A DNA stretch of 64,000 nucleotides from Sediminibacterium soli (GCF_009939225.1 NZ_JAACJR010000008.1:1603377-1667376); one strand, 5' to 3'; counted from the first letter of the stretch, positions 32,854 to 41,853 are shown. The notes: generated by a model from the letters alone, not told the origin. Program-made: numbers and translations.

Positions 32854-33732
32854 TTAATTTCTCTTATCCAGCCCCCAGGTAAGCTTGGTTCTGAGGGTGG
32901 AAAGGAAGCTGTTCTCGTTCAGACGCACCAGGCTGATGCAGAATTTCTCCCGGCGCACGGCCAGCTGGATATTCTTGCTGACGATCTCGCGTCTTGCATC
33001 CAGCGCACAGATGATCTGGTCTCCGCGGCCCTCCACTTCAAACGAAATAATGTTGTTATCGGGTACGATGATGGGGCGCACATTAAGGTTATGCGGCGCT
33101 ACGGGCGTGATCACGAAACTGGCGGATTCGGGGAACATGATCGGGCCGTTGCAGCTCATATTATAACCCGTGGAACCGGTGGGCGTGGATACGATCAGCC
33201 CGTCTGCCCAGTAGGTGTTGAGGAATTCGCCGTTGAGATAGGTGTGGATCTTTACCATAGGCGCCGTATCCCTTTTGTGGATCGCGAATTCGTTCAGCGC
33301 AAACGGTGTTTCGCCAAACAGGTTTTCATTCGAGTCAAGGTGTATCAGCGTACGTTTATCGAGCAGGAAGGTGTGGTTAACCAGTGCGTCCACGGCAACG
33401 GCCAGTTCATCCCGGCTGATGCTGGCCAGAAAGCCCAGTCGGCCGAAATTGATGCCCAGTATCGGTATTTTCTTATCGCGCACCAGCGCCACCGCATCCA
33501 GCAGGGTACCGTCTCCGCCGATACTGATCAGGCAGTCGATATCGCTGCCCAGCTCTCCGGGGCCGCTGAACATACGCAGTTTCTCATGCAGGTGCTGCGG
33601 CAGGCTGAACTGCTGCAACAGTTGCTGAAAGATCAATATGGTTGCATCATGACGGTTCAGTTCCTCCAGCAGCACCACCAGCGGGTTTTCCTGCTCAAAA
33701 TCCAATCCTCGGCTGTAAATCGCTACGGTCAT
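32854..33732 (-). CDS. nadK: NAD kinase
   Basis: The 292-residue protein makes NADP from NAD. The phosphate-binding motif ISIGGDGTLLDAV and the second motif LNEFAIHKRD are intact, as is DGLIVSTPTGSTGYNMSCNGP in the C-terminal domain. The start at 33732 (MTVAIYSRGLD) is standard. The gene is in the conserved order Omp85-nadK-DUF6089-uppS. Confidence 0.97.
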   Translation of the reverse strand: MTVAIYSRGLDFEQENPLVVLLEELNRHDATILIFQQLLQQFSLPQHLHEKLRMFSGPGELGSDIDCLISIGGDGTLLDAVALVRDKKIPILGINFGRLGFLASISRDELAVAVDALVNHTFLLDKRTLIHLDSNENLFGETPFALNEFAIHKRDTAPMVKIHTYLNGEFLNTYWADGLIVSTPTGSTGYNMSCNGPIMFPESASFVITPVAPHNLNVRPIIVPDNNIISFEVEGRGDQIICALDARREIVSKNIQLAVRREKFCISLVRLNENSFLSTLRTKLTWGLDKRN

Positions 33733-33749
33733 GGTAATTTGAAGATTTG

Positions 33750-33841
33750 GAGACCTGCCTCGCCGGCAGGCGGGTTTGAAAATTTGAATGCATTGTCTTG
33801 CGTCAATACCTTTCAGATCGCCACACTTTCAAATTTTCAAA
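33750..33841. repeat. AT-rich palindromes after the second Omp85 gene
   Basis: CCTGCCTCGCCGGCAGGCGGG forms a GC stem near 33760. TTTGAAAATTTGAA (about 33775-33788) faces TTCAAATTTTCAAATT (about 33826-33841). They fill the 109-base gap between nadK and the Omp85 stop. Confidence 0.55.
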
Positions 33842-35275
33842 TTAAAAATTGTTTCTCGTCTGTAAATATAAGCCATCCCTTCCCAGTTGGTTGAAGCTGT
33901 ACTCGATTTTCAATACAAAATCGTAAATGGAAACGATATCCATGCCAAAACCATAGGTACGGAGTAAGGTATTGTTCAGGGTGTTTGTGCCGTTCGGGTT
34001 CCGCGTATAGGCATACCCAAGATCGCCATACGCTTTCAGGAAGAAACGGATGGGAATCCGGTCGTGCGTTTTGCTTTTGAACGGGTTCTTCAGGATAAAC
34101 GAAAATACCTGGCGGTTAAAGCTGGTTTTGAGCGCCGCGCCCGCAACACCGTCTACCACATTGTATTCCAGCCCGCGCAGCTGGTAAAACCCGTAACCGA
34201 TCAGCCGCTGGTTATAGAAATATCCGTTGGCCCGCAGTTTGGCCGTTGCCAGCGCTTCCACATGCAGGAAACTTTTCTGCGAAACGGGCAAGGCATACAC
34301 AGCGCGCAGGTTGGCCTGCCAGAGGTTGTATTCACTGGTAGTTCCCCGCTTGTACAGCGATCCGTCGAAAAGAAACCCTTTGGTGGGGTAGGCAATATAG
34401 TCTACGTTCAGAAACCGGTACTGGTAGGTGAAATCCCAGAAACGGATATGTGTTTTCCTGTCGGGATAATACACAGGATTAATGACGGCTACGGTATCTG
34501 CTATGCGTTCATCGTTATAAGACACTTTGAAATAATGCCGGTTGCGCACATCGGGTCGGTAGGAATAGATAAGTTCCGCTTTTGTTGTTTTGCGCGAGTA
34601 GTCGTTATCCTGTTTAAAGAACTGCTGTTTGTTGCTGAGTGTGGCATAGTTCACTTCTTTCTGCGAAGCGGATGAAAACCCTATGGTAAACCCATGGTGA
34701 AGTCCCCGGTCGAAAAACGGGAGGCCGTAACGGATGGTGAACTGTTTTGTATACCCGGTGATCAGCCAGATATTGAGCTCGTCGTTTCTGCCCGTGGTGT
34801 TCTGCTGGGTAAATTTCAGTCCGTAATTCACGCGGTCAAAACTGGCTTTCTGCTCCACCAGCCATTGGTTGAAATTGCGGTCAACCAGGCGGAAATAGGG
34901 TATCGGAAAAAAATACCAGCGCTCTTTCAGGTCTACGTTGATATCCACCACATTTCCTTTTATGGCGTCTATATAGATATGCACGTCCACAAATAACAAG
35001 GTGTTCATCAGCTGGTCGTGCGATCTTACCAGTTCTTCCTGCAGCTGCGCGGCGGATAAAAGCTGTCCTTTTACCAGCGAAACCTCCCGGGTAACGATAA
35101 AATCGCGGGTACGCTTATTGCCCGAAAGATGGATCCCGCCGATCATTACCTGCATGTTTTTATCGGGTAACTGGCTGCCGGCGGAATCGGTCCTGCCTGT
35201 TTCCTGGGCGCGGGCCGAAAAAACGATGGGGAATACCAGTAAGAAAAAACCTGCTCGCAATAACCGCATCGGCAT
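33842..35275 (-). CDS. Second Omp85 (BamA/TamA) family outer-membrane protein
   Basis: The start at 35275 (MPMRLLRAGFFLLVF) is chosen for its signal peptide; the open frame extends to 35338. The 477-residue protein has a single POTRA domain (about 40-120, VMIGGIHLSGNKRTRDFIVTREV) followed by a barrel. That is fewer than the five of BamA. Single-POTRA forms in Bacteroidota are of unclear role; surface lipoprotein or protein export has been suggested for relatives. It is immediately upstream of nadK. Confidence 0.85.
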   Translation of the reverse strand: MPMRLLRAGFFLLVFPIVFSARAQETGRTDSAGSQLPDKNMQVMIGGIHLSGNKRTRDFIVTREVSLVKGQLLSAAQLQEELVRSHDQLMNTLLFVDVHIYIDAIKGNVVDINVDLKERWYFFPIPYFRLVDRNFNQWLVEQKASFDRVNYGLKFTQQNTTGRNDELNIWLITGYTKQFTIRYGLPFFDRGLHHGFTIGFSSASQKEVNYATLSNKQQFFKQDNDYSRKTTKAELIYSYRPDVRNRHYFKVSYNDERIADTVAVINPVYYPDRKTHIRFWDFTYQYRFLNVDYIAYPTKGFLFDGSLYKRGTTSEYNLWQANLRAVYALPVSQKSFLHVEALATAKLRANGYFYNQRLIGYGFYQLRGLEYNVVDGVAGAALKTSFNRQVFSFILKNPFKSKTHDRIPIRFFLKAYGDLGYAYTRNPNGTNTLNNTLLRTYGFGMDIVSIYDFVLKIEYSFNQLGRDGLYLQTRNNF

Positions 35276-35297
35276 GGATTGGTTGACAAAAATAGGA

Positions 35298-35390
35298 CTT
35301 ATGGGTTGTCGATTACGGATTCGCGGATTACCGTGCATGTTTGGTTCGTGTCAATTCACCAATCGTAATCCGCAAATCCACAATTAACTC
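35298..35390. repeat. Imperfect hairpin (GGATTACG family)
   Basis: GTCGATTACGGATTCGCGGATTACCG and CAATCGTAATCCGCAAATCC face each other between the Omp85 gene and the CBS gene. Confidence 0.5.
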
Positions 35391-35403
35391 AGCAATGCTG
35401 CGA

Positions 35404-36063
35404 TTACATATTCAGGTATGACAAAAGGTGGTTGTAGTTCTCGCGCAGTTCGTTGGCATAAACTTCTTCGCCGAAGAAATAGCGCACGCTGTACTCGTAC
35501 CGCTGAAAAGTGGCTACGATATCGGAGACTTCGATCTTATTCACTTTCACGGTAATGATGAGCATGCCCGTATCGCCTTCCACATAGGTGTTCAGCTGGG
35601 TGATATAGGCGTCGTTGGTTTCCACCAGCCGGTTGATCTCGCCGAAAGAGAAATTGCGTTTATCCGTTTCCAGTACGATCACACCGCCGCGCTCATCGTT
35701 GCCCACGAAATGCGAGAAATGGTGCACGATATCCTTGGCCAGGATGGATCCCACCAGTTCCTGCTGTTCGTTTACCACGGGAAGCAGCGATAACTCGTTA
35801 TCCGACACCAGTTTTAACGCGGTCAGCAGGTGTTCTTCGGATTTAACGGAGGTATGCAGGAACGAGGACTGCACCGTTGCAATAATGGACTGTTCATCAC
35901 CGTCCAGCAGGTCGTCTTTGGTAACCATACCCGCAAATTTATCCTCGCTCAGTACGGGCAGGTGTTGTACATCGTATTCGTCCATCAGCTGCAGGGCAAA
36001 CACGAGTTTGTCATCGAGGTTGATGGCGGGAAAATTCGAATTGAAAAGTTGTGATGCCAGCAT
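35404..36063 (-). CDS. CBS-domain protein
   Basis: The 219-residue protein has two CBS repeats: QLMDEYDVQHLPVLSEDKFAGMVTKDDLL and LKLVSDNELSLLPVVNEQQELVGSILAKDIV. A C-terminal ACT-like part follows (MLIITVKVNKIEVSDIVATFQRY). CBS pairs bind adenosine nucleotides and sense cell energy. This gene precedes nadK in many Bacteroidota genomes. Its function is not established. Confidence 0.9.
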   Translation of the reverse strand: MLASQLFNSNFPAINLDDKLVFALQLMDEYDVQHLPVLSEDKFAGMVTKDDLLDGDEQSIIATVQSSFLHTSVKSEEHLLTALKLVSDNELSLLPVVNEQQELVGSILAKDIVHHFSHFVGNDERGGVIVLETDKRNFSFGEINRLVETNDAYITQLNTYVEGDTGMLIITVKVNKIEVSDIVATFQRYEYSVRYFFGEEVYANELRENYNHLLSYLNM

Positions 36064-36094
36064 GTCTTACTTGTTCTACCTCTTCAGGCAAAAA

Positions 36095-36874
36095 TTACGC
36101 CACGGTTGCTGCAGACGTCTTCAGGTTTTTGAGAAAACCGTCCAATATCCTGTTAAATTCCGCGGGCACTTCCATCATGGGAGCGTGGCCGCATTTATCG
36201 ATGAACTGCAGTTCGCTGTTTGGTATCAGGCGGTTGAATTCCTTTGCCACAAACGGCGGTGTAATGGTATCGTTATTACCCCAGATAAGCAGGGTGGGCT
36301 GTTTGATCTGGTTCAGCTCCTCACCCAGGTTATTCCTGATGGCGCTTTTGGCCAGGGCTATGATCTTGATCACTTTCAAACGGTTATTGGTGATCTCGAA
36401 TACCTCGTCAACCAGCTCCTTGGTGGCGGTTGCGGGATCATAAAATGTGATCTCGGTTTTCTTTTTGATGTATTCGTAGTCGCCGCGTTTGGGATAGCTG
36501 TCGCCCATGCCGTTCTCGAACAGCCCGCTGCTGCCCGTGAGTGTCAGCGATTTGATCCTTTCGGGGTGTTTCAGGATATGCACCAGCGCCACATGTCCGC
36601 CCAGCGAGTTACCCAGCAGGTGTATCTGCTCATATCCCCTCAGTTCAACAAATTTGTGTACGAATTTCTCCAGTCCCCCAACAGAGGTATGAAAGATATC
36701 GAGGTCGAACAGGGGCAGCATGGGTACGATCACCTTATGTGTATGCCTGAAATGCTCAATCAGGTCCTTGAAATTGCTTAATGCCCCGAACAATCCATGC
36801 AGCAGTAACAATGGTTCCCCCTCTCCCTCTTCTATAAACTTAAACTTATCCTGGTGTTTGATCTCGTAATTCAT
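36095..36874 (-). CDS. Alpha/beta hydrolase
   Basis: The 259-residue protein has the oxyanion strand LLLLHGLFGALSNF, the nucleophile elbow GNSLGGHVAL (Ser), an acid in LLIWGNNDTITPP and the catalytic His in DKCGHAPMME. The triad is complete. There is no signal, so it acts in the cytosol. The substrate is unknown. Confidence 0.92.
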   Translation of the reverse strand: MNYEIKHQDKFKFIEEGEGEPLLLLHGLFGALSNFKDLIEHFRHTHKVIVPMLPLFDLDIFHTSVGGLEKFVHKFVELRGYEQIHLLGNSLGGHVALVHILKHPERIKSLTLTGSSGLFENGMGDSYPKRGDYEYIKKKTEITFYDPATATKELVDEVFEITNNRLKVIKIIALAKSAIRNNLGEELNQIKQPTLLIWGNNDTITPPFVAKEFNRLIPNSELQFIDKCGHAPMMEVPAEFNRILDGFLKNLKTSAATVA

Positions 36875-36988
36875 GGGTTGTTGCTTATACCGGCATTATG
36901 CACCTGTACAAATAAATGAAAATTCGATTAAAGCATTACATACGACTAACAAGCATTCGTTGCTAAATTAATGTTTTTACACTAAACC

Positions 36989-37531
36989 CTATGCTTTACC
37001 TGCCGGAGCCGGTACGCTGTCGAAAAAACGCGTAAGTTCTTCAAACATGCCTTTGAACCAGGGTATCAGGGCACCGAACAGTTCTATTGCCCTGGGGCCC
37101 CAGGGCTTAATGAAAGGATAACTTTGGGAGCTGCGTAACGTTTCCGGTTTTATCATATGAAGTTCAGATAAATAGAAAAGCACCACGCTGAAAACGGTCA
37201 GGAACAGTGCTGCGTACAGCACCATGCCTGCGAGCTTATTGAGCCATCCCAGCATCACCAGGTTCAGCGCCCCGCTGATCAGCCTGGCGCCGATGCGTAC
37301 CAGCAGGACCACGCCGATCATTACGATCGCGAACGATAAAAAAGGCAGCCAGGTATTATCGAGATGCGCTTTTTCACGCAATAAGCCCGCCACCCAGGCA
37401 GACAGTTTCATGGCTGCCGCAAGTCCGATAACGATCGCCAGAAAGGAGAACAATGCCACCACAAAGCCTTTGTGCATGCCTTTCAGTATGGCAAAGACAA
37501 GCAGTATGACCAGAACAATGTCTATAAGCAT
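36989..37531 (-). CDS. CvpA family membrane protein
   Basis: The 180-residue protein has four membrane helices: DIVLVILLVFAILKG at the start, then FVVALFSFLAIVIGLAAAM, TWLPFLSFAIVMIGVVLLVRIGARLI and AGMVLYAALFLTVFSVVLFYL. CvpA proteins are linked to envelope integrity and, in E. coli, to colicin V export and purine regulation. It is 37 bases from the yqeY gene. Confidence 0.92.
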   Translation of the reverse strand: MLIDIVLVILLVFAILKGMHKGFVVALFSFLAIVIGLAAAMKLSAWVAGLLREKAHLDNTWLPFLSFAIVMIGVVLLVRIGARLISGALNLVMLGWLNKLAGMVLYAALFLTVFSVVLFYLSELHMIKPETLRSSQSYPFIKPWGPRAIELFGALIPWFKGMFEELTRFFDSVPAPAGKA

Positions 37532-37568
37532 ATGGGGTGATTAGCTGGATGCTGATAATCCTGCTGCG

Positions 37569-38021
37569 CTATTTTGCCAGCAGGTCTTTTACCATGGCGG
37601 CAATGGCTTTCCCGTCTGCCTTGCCGGCCAGTTGTTTGGAAGCCACGCCCATTACCTTGCCCATATCCTGCGGACCGGCGGCGCCAACCGAACCGATGAT
37701 CGCTGCCACCGCTTCCTTCAGTTCTTCTTCGCTGAGTTGTTTGGGTAGAAACCGCTCTATGACGGTTATCTCTTCCTGTTCCTTGGTGGCCAGGTCTGTG
37801 CGGTTCTGCTGCTGGAATATTTCGAGTGAATCCCTGCGTTGTTTTACCAGTTTCTGCAGCAGTTTCATTTCGCCGTCTGCGCTGATCTCACCATGGGCGC
37901 CGGGTTCTGTTTTGGCCTTGATGATCTCGGCCTTTATAGCCCGCAACCCGCGCAGCAACCCTTCATCTTTTGATTTCATGGCATCCTTCATCTGCGCCAT
38001 TACTTCTTGTTCGAGGCTCAT
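37569..38021 (-). CDS. GatB/YqeY domain protein
   Basis: The 150-residue protein is the helical YqeY domain: LEQEVMAQMKDAMKSKDEGLLRGLRAIKAEI, then ERFLPKQLSEEELKEAVAAIIGSVGAAGPQDMGKVM and ASKQLAGKADGKAI. This domain is related to the C-terminal part of the GatB amidotransferase subunit and probably binds tRNA. Alone it has no established function. Confidence 0.94.
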   Translation of the reverse strand: MSLEQEVMAQMKDAMKSKDEGLLRGLRAIKAEIIKAKTEPGAHGEISADGEMKLLQKLVKQRRDSLEIFQQQNRTDLATKEQEEITVIERFLPKQLSEEELKEAVAAIIGSVGAAGPQDMGKVMGVASKQLAGKADGKAIAAMVKDLLAK

Positions 38022-38066
38022 ATTTTCTGGATTTTAGAATGTATTGGTTTTAGCTGTCCGTCCGCC

Positions 38067-38405
38067 TCACTGCTCCACCTGTGTGGCTTTGAATTTCTTC
38101 AAAAACCCGCGGGCAAATGTTTTCATGTCTTCCGTCAGTTCCTGCTGCTGTGTGGCCCGCAGATAGGTATCGGCCATGCCCATCAGTGTCTGGTAGTAAA
38201 AATCCGCCATCTCGTCTACCATCATTTCCTTTGTCCATAGGTCGATGCGCAGTGCGCTTTTATCGGCGCCGTCCCAGAATGCCACCATCATCGATTTGGC
38301 GGGCTGCATGGTATCTGCCGTACTGTCTGTTGCACTCCAGTTGATCTGCTGCGGCACTTTATCCTCATCTAAATCTATCTGGATCGTAATTGTGGATGTC
38401 TTCAT
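38067..38405 (-). CDS. gldC: Gliding motility protein GldC
   Basis: The 112-residue cytosolic protein matches the GldC family in Bacteroidota: TITIQIDLDEDKVPQQINWSA, then MMVAFWDGADKSALRIDLWTKEMMVDEMADFYYQT. GldC is an accessory of the GldB-GldC pair of the gliding/type IX secretion set and is also kept in non-gliding species. gldB is not within the window. The start at 38405 is followed upstream by the 10-base repeat array. Confidence 0.92.
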   Translation of the reverse strand: MKTSTITIQIDLDEDKVPQQINWSATDSTADTMQPAKSMMVAFWDGADKSALRIDLWTKEMMVDEMADFYYQTLMGMADTYLRATQQQELTEDMKTFARGFLKKFKATQVEQ

Positions 38406-38452
38406 CGGGCAAAAATACGGAAGAACTGCGGGACGGGGAACGGCACGTGAAT

Positions 38453-38519
38453 CGTGAGACCTGAGTTACCGTGAGTCAACGTGAGTTGGCGTGAGTTATC
38501 GTAAGTGAACGTGAGTTGG
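38453..38519. repeat. Tandem 10-base repeat array (CGTGAGTNNN)
   Basis: Five consecutive 10-mers are CGTGAGTCAA, CGTGAGTTGG, CGTGAGTTAT, CGTAAGTGAA and CGTGAGTTGG (38470-38519). Two looser units precede them from 38453. The complement GACTCACGTTCACTCACG lies at 38579-38596 and overlaps the end of the glycosyltransferase gene. Two such 10-mers also lie at 22398-22417. Confidence 0.8.
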
Positions 38520-38587
38520 AGGTGTTGGGGCTGGGACCTGACTGCCAGATTAAACCGTGACGTCTACACATTACAGATGACTCACGT

Positions 38588-39724
38588 TCACTCACGTTTG
38601 CCCCCCCTCGCCTTCATCATCGCTTCCCAAAACCGGCGGGCGGAATCGGTCCAGCTGAATTTTGCGGCCTGTTGTATGCCGAGTTCGATCTGGCGGGTCC
38701 GGAAGGTTTCGTCGCGGTAGAGGGCAAGCATGTGTTTGGCGATGGATTCGGGGTTTGCGGGGTCTGCGTACAACGCCGCGTCGCCGCCGGTTTCGGGCAG
38801 GGCCGAGGTATGGCTGGTGATCACCGGCACCCCGGCCTGCATGGCTTCTATCACCGGAAGGCCAAAACCTTCGAACCAGGAAGGGTATACCACCGCATAC
38901 GCTGCGGCTGTAAGCTGTGCCAGCGCTTCGTCGGGCAGGTAGCCGGTAAGCACCACATCGTTGCGGTGTTTATAGGTTTTCAGTTTTTCGGTGAGCTCAT
39001 CGTGCTGCCAGGCCAGCCTGCCCGCAATAATGAGTTTCATGTTGCTGTGCTGCCATTTCTTGAACTGGGAGAAGGCCTTCAGCAGGTTCAGCAGGTTCTT
39101 GCGCGGATGGATGCTGCCGGTACAGAGAAAATATTCCTTTGCCCCGCTGTATGCCACTTTTACCTGCTGCTTCTCCTGCCATGGCAGGGGTCTGAACCGG
39201 TCGGCCGCCGCATTGGGCACCACGCTGATCTTTTGTTCGCCCACAGGATACTGTTCCAGGATGTCTTTTTTTGAAAACTCCGATACGGTAACCACCTGCG
39301 CCGCTTTTCTGATAAACCGTTTCGTGAACACGCGGTAATACCAGCGGTGGTACCAGGTAAAAAAGCCGGGGTAATGCAGAAACGAAAGATCGTGCAATAC
39401 CAGCACCTGGGGAATACGCGTGGTGAGGCTGCAAAAGCCATAAGGCTGTACCCACAGATCCGGTTGGTGCTTACGCAGCGCTGCAGGCGCTTTTACCTGG
39501 TACCAGTAGGTAAAACTGAGCGGATGCCTTGCCGCAGGGGTAACCACCACGGGTGTCACATTGGGCGCATAGATAAAAGAGAGATCGTAGGGTCTGTCGA
39601 ATACCAGCAGGAATTCATGTTCAGGGTGCTGTTTTACCAGCCTGCTGATGATCTCATTCACATAATGGCCATATCCTTCCAGCTGGTCTTTCTGAAGAAA
39701 TATGGCATTGACCGCTATCCGCAT
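38588..39724 (-). CDS. Glycosyltransferase family 4-type enzyme
   Basis: The start at 39724 (MRIAVNAIFLQKDQLEGYGH) is chosen over 39754. The 378-residue protein is a GT-B fold transferase: LVLHDLSFLHYP in the N-terminal domain, YFLCTGSIHPRKNLLNLLKAF at the domain junction and YAVVYPSWFEGFGLPVIEAMQAGVPVITSHTSALPE with the E-x7-E nucleotide-sugar motif. It likely adds a sugar to a surface polysaccharide or lipid. It is a single gene; the last residues GKRE and the stop lie in the CGTGAGT repeat. Confidence 0.92.
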   Translation of the reverse strand: MRIAVNAIFLQKDQLEGYGHYVNEIISRLVKQHPEHEFLLVFDRPYDLSFIYAPNVTPVVVTPAARHPLSFTYWYQVKAPAALRKHQPDLWVQPYGFCSLTTRIPQVLVLHDLSFLHYPGFFTWYHRWYYRVFTKRFIRKAAQVVTVSEFSKKDILEQYPVGEQKISVVPNAAADRFRPLPWQEKQQVKVAYSGAKEYFLCTGSIHPRKNLLNLLKAFSQFKKWQHSNMKLIIAGRLAWQHDELTEKLKTYKHRNDVVLTGYLPDEALAQLTAAAYAVVYPSWFEGFGLPVIEAMQAGVPVITSHTSALPETGGDAALYADPANPESIAKHMLALYRDETFRTRQIELGIQQAAKFSWTDSARRFWEAMMKARGGKRE

Positions 39725-39729
39725 AAAGG

Positions 39730-39737
39730 TAAAATTA
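39730..39737 (-). promoter_or_regulatory. -7-like box abutting the glycosyltransferase start
   Basis: On the minus strand TAATTTTA lies 5 bases before the ATG at 39724. It differs from TAnnTTTG in the last base. Confidence 0.35.
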
Positions 39738-39810
39738 GGCCACGGCCGCATCAAATGTTAAAATGGATGAGTTAATATGATAAAAAACTGCATTGTATTA
39801 TCATTGTTTC

Positions 39811-40956
39811 ATGAAATATCCGCTGCTTGTATTCCTGGGCATGCTGACGGCATCTTTTGCGCACGCATCAGATACGTTGCTGGTAAGTATGGCAAAAAAT
39901 CGTTTTGCCAAAGGCGATTCTATCGAGTTCACCTGTTCGATACCCGGCTGGGCAGCCAAAAAACTAAGCACGGCCACGCTGAATGTATGGATTGAGGATA
40001 TCCAGCGCAACAGGCGCTGGAAATTCCGGTACCCCATGCTGGAGGGAGAGGTATCGGCTTCGCTGGCGGTGGGCGACAAGATCCCCGACGGGCAGTATGC
40101 AGTGAATTTTCTTGTGCAGCGCGGATTTTTCAGGATGACGGGCGAGCTGATCAATCCTGAAAAACAGGATAGCCTGGTCAATTACATGATGATTGTTAAA
40201 AACAAAAAAGGCTCTTATTTCGATAATGCCCGGATAGCCCGGGACGGAAGTTTTAAACTGAAAAGCACCCTGTTCGAAGACTCTGCCTATTTTGTTTTTT
40301 CACCGGCAAAAAAAGTAAAGGATAATTACCTGCAGGTGCATATTGAAACACCGCTGGATTCGGTTTTTGTTCCCGTTGCATCGGCTACCAGGTTTATTAC
40401 CGTTGGCAAAACGGTTAACCCGGATGAAATGACCGTTGTAAAAGATACGGCAGCCTACCTTTTTTCTGCGGAGGAACCTGTTGACAAAACCCTGCTGCCC
40501 GGGGTGGTGGTAACGGCCAAAATAAAAAAACGCATCGATCAGTATAACGACGAAAACGCAAAAGGACTGTTTGCGCGGGAAGACGCCATGATCTTCGACG
40601 GTCTCGACGACGAAGAGATCGCAAGATCGGTCTCGGTATTCCAGTTCCTGCAGAGAAAAGTGCCGGGCATTACGGTGGAAAGGGACAGCGTTGGGCAGGA
40701 ATATGCCCGCTGGAGAAACGATGTGGTGGAGCTGTACATCGATGAATTTAAAATGGATAACGGCGATCATACCTTCATTTCACCGCGCGATATCGCCATG
40801 ATCAAAGTGTACCGGCCGCCAGCGCAGATATCGCCTATGTCCAGTGCCGGCGCCATTGCCATCTACACCAAAAAAGGCGCTGACCTGGCCGCTTCCCGCA
40901 ACCGGCATAATTTCATCGTAAAGGGATATACGTCGATGGACAGTGTGTGGAAATGA
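39811..40956 (+). CDS. Secreted protein with an orphan TonB-receptor plug-like domain
   Basis: The start at 39811 (MKYPLLVFLGMLTASFAHA) is preferred to 39793 because it opens into a signal peptide. The 381-residue protein has an N-terminal beta-rich region and a C-terminal part (about 240-375) that reads like a TonB receptor plug: LPGVVVTAKIKKR, SVFQFLQRKVPGITVERDSV, ELYIDEFKMDN, ISPRDIAMIKVYRPP and GAIAIYTKKG. There is no barrel after it. Such plug-only proteins occur in Bacteroidota, with no established role. It may bind a receptor partner. Confidence 0.8.
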   Translation: MKYPLLVFLGMLTASFAHASDTLLVSMAKNRFAKGDSIEFTCSIPGWAAKKLSTATLNVWIEDIQRNRRWKFRYPMLEGEVSASLAVGDKIPDGQYAVNFLVQRGFFRMTGELINPEKQDSLVNYMMIVKNKKGSYFDNARIARDGSFKLKSTLFEDSAYFVFSPAKKVKDNYLQVHIETPLDSVFVPVASATRFITVGKTVNPDEMTVVKDTAAYLFSAEEPVDKTLLPGVVVTAKIKKRIDQYNDENAKGLFAREDAMIFDGLDDEEIARSVSVFQFLQRKVPGITVERDSVGQEYARWRNDVVELYIDEFKMDNGDHTFISPRDIAMIKVYRPPAQISPMSSAGAIAIYTKKGADLAASRNRHNFIVKGYTSMDSVWK

Positions 40957-41000
40957 TTGGGGTGCTATGGCTGCCGGGTATGGCCGGGTGCCGTTCTGTT

Positions 41001-41849
41001 TCAGGAATTATATTCATAAAACCCCTTCCCTGTCTTTCTTCCCAGTTCGCCCCTGGCCACTTTGCCGGCCTGAACGGGAGAGGGTGTAAGTCGTTCGGGC
41101 CGGCCCAGCGCGTTCCATACGATCCCGCTTACGCTGTAGTTGATATCCATACCGATCAGATCCATTAAAGCAAACGGGCCCATTTTAAAACCGGTTGCCT
41201 GCATTACCGCATCAATGGCGGCTATATCGGTATATCCCTGCTCCACCAGTTTCATGGCTTCCAGGTAATAATGGCGGGCCACGCGGTTAACGATAAAACC
41301 CGGCGCGTCTTTACAAAAAACAGGGGTCTTACCCATTTGCCGTGCGATGGCGGAAATGGCCTGTATCACTTCCTCGCTTGTCTGCGCTGCCCTGACCACC
41401 TCCACCAGTTTCATCAGCGGCGCGGGATTGAAGAAATGCATACCGGCAACCCTTTGCGGGAAAGGAATCTCCGCGGCCAGTTCAGAAATGGATAAGGAAG
41501 ACGTATTGGTTGCAAAAATGGTTTTTTTGGTATTGACCGCTGCGAGTTGCTGAAACAGTTCCAGTTTTGCCTGTTTCTGCTCTACGATCGCTTCAATGAC
41601 CAGGTCGGCGATACAGCTGTTTATCTCGCCCGTGTAGCTAAGCCGGCTGATGGCCTGCGATCTGTCTGTTTCAGTGATCCTGCCTTTTTCAACCAGTTTA
41701 CCGAGGTTTTTTTCAATGCCTGATCTTCCTTTTTCGAGCATGGCGGCGTTAACATCAAACAACAGGGTCCGGAATCCGGCCTGCGCCGCTACCTGCGCAA
41801 TACCGCTTCCCATAGTGCCTGCTCCGCAGATGCAGATGGTTTGTGTCAT
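41001..41849 (-). CDS. 3-hydroxyacyl-CoA (3-hydroxybutyryl-CoA) dehydrogenase
   Basis: The start at 41849 (MTQTICICGAGTMGSG) is used. The 282-residue protein oxidises or reduces the 3-hydroxyl of short acyl-CoA with NAD. The Rossmann site ICGAGTMGSGIAQVAAQAGF, the catalytic His in GMHFFNPAPLMKLVEVV and the C-terminal KGFYEYNS are conserved. Its length fits the single-domain 3-hydroxybutyryl-CoA dehydrogenase type. The box TATTTTTA at 41861-41854 stands 4 bases before the start. Confidence 0.94.
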   Translation of the reverse strand: MTQTICICGAGTMGSGIAQVAAQAGFRTLLFDVNAAMLEKGRSGIEKNLGKLVEKGRITETDRSQAISRLSYTGEINSCIADLVIEAIVEQKQAKLELFQQLAAVNTKKTIFATNTSSLSISELAAEIPFPQRVAGMHFFNPAPLMKLVEVVRAAQTSEEVIQAISAIARQMGKTPVFCKDAPGFIVNRVARHYYLEAMKLVEQGYTDIAAIDAVMQATGFKMGPFALMDLIGMDINYSVSGIVWNALGRPERLTPSPVQAGKVARGELGRKTGKGFYEYNS

Positions 41850-41853
41850 GCAG

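Noticed and set aside
35615..36781. A 388-residue open frame on the plus strand over the CBS and hydrolase genes
   Set aside because: It is Ser/Thr/Cys-rich antisense sequence across two well-supported genes (CBS protein and alpha/beta hydrolase).
38067..38405. Evidence that the organism glides, from gldC
   Set aside because: GldC is kept in many non-gliding Bacteroidota and no other gld or spr gene is in the window.
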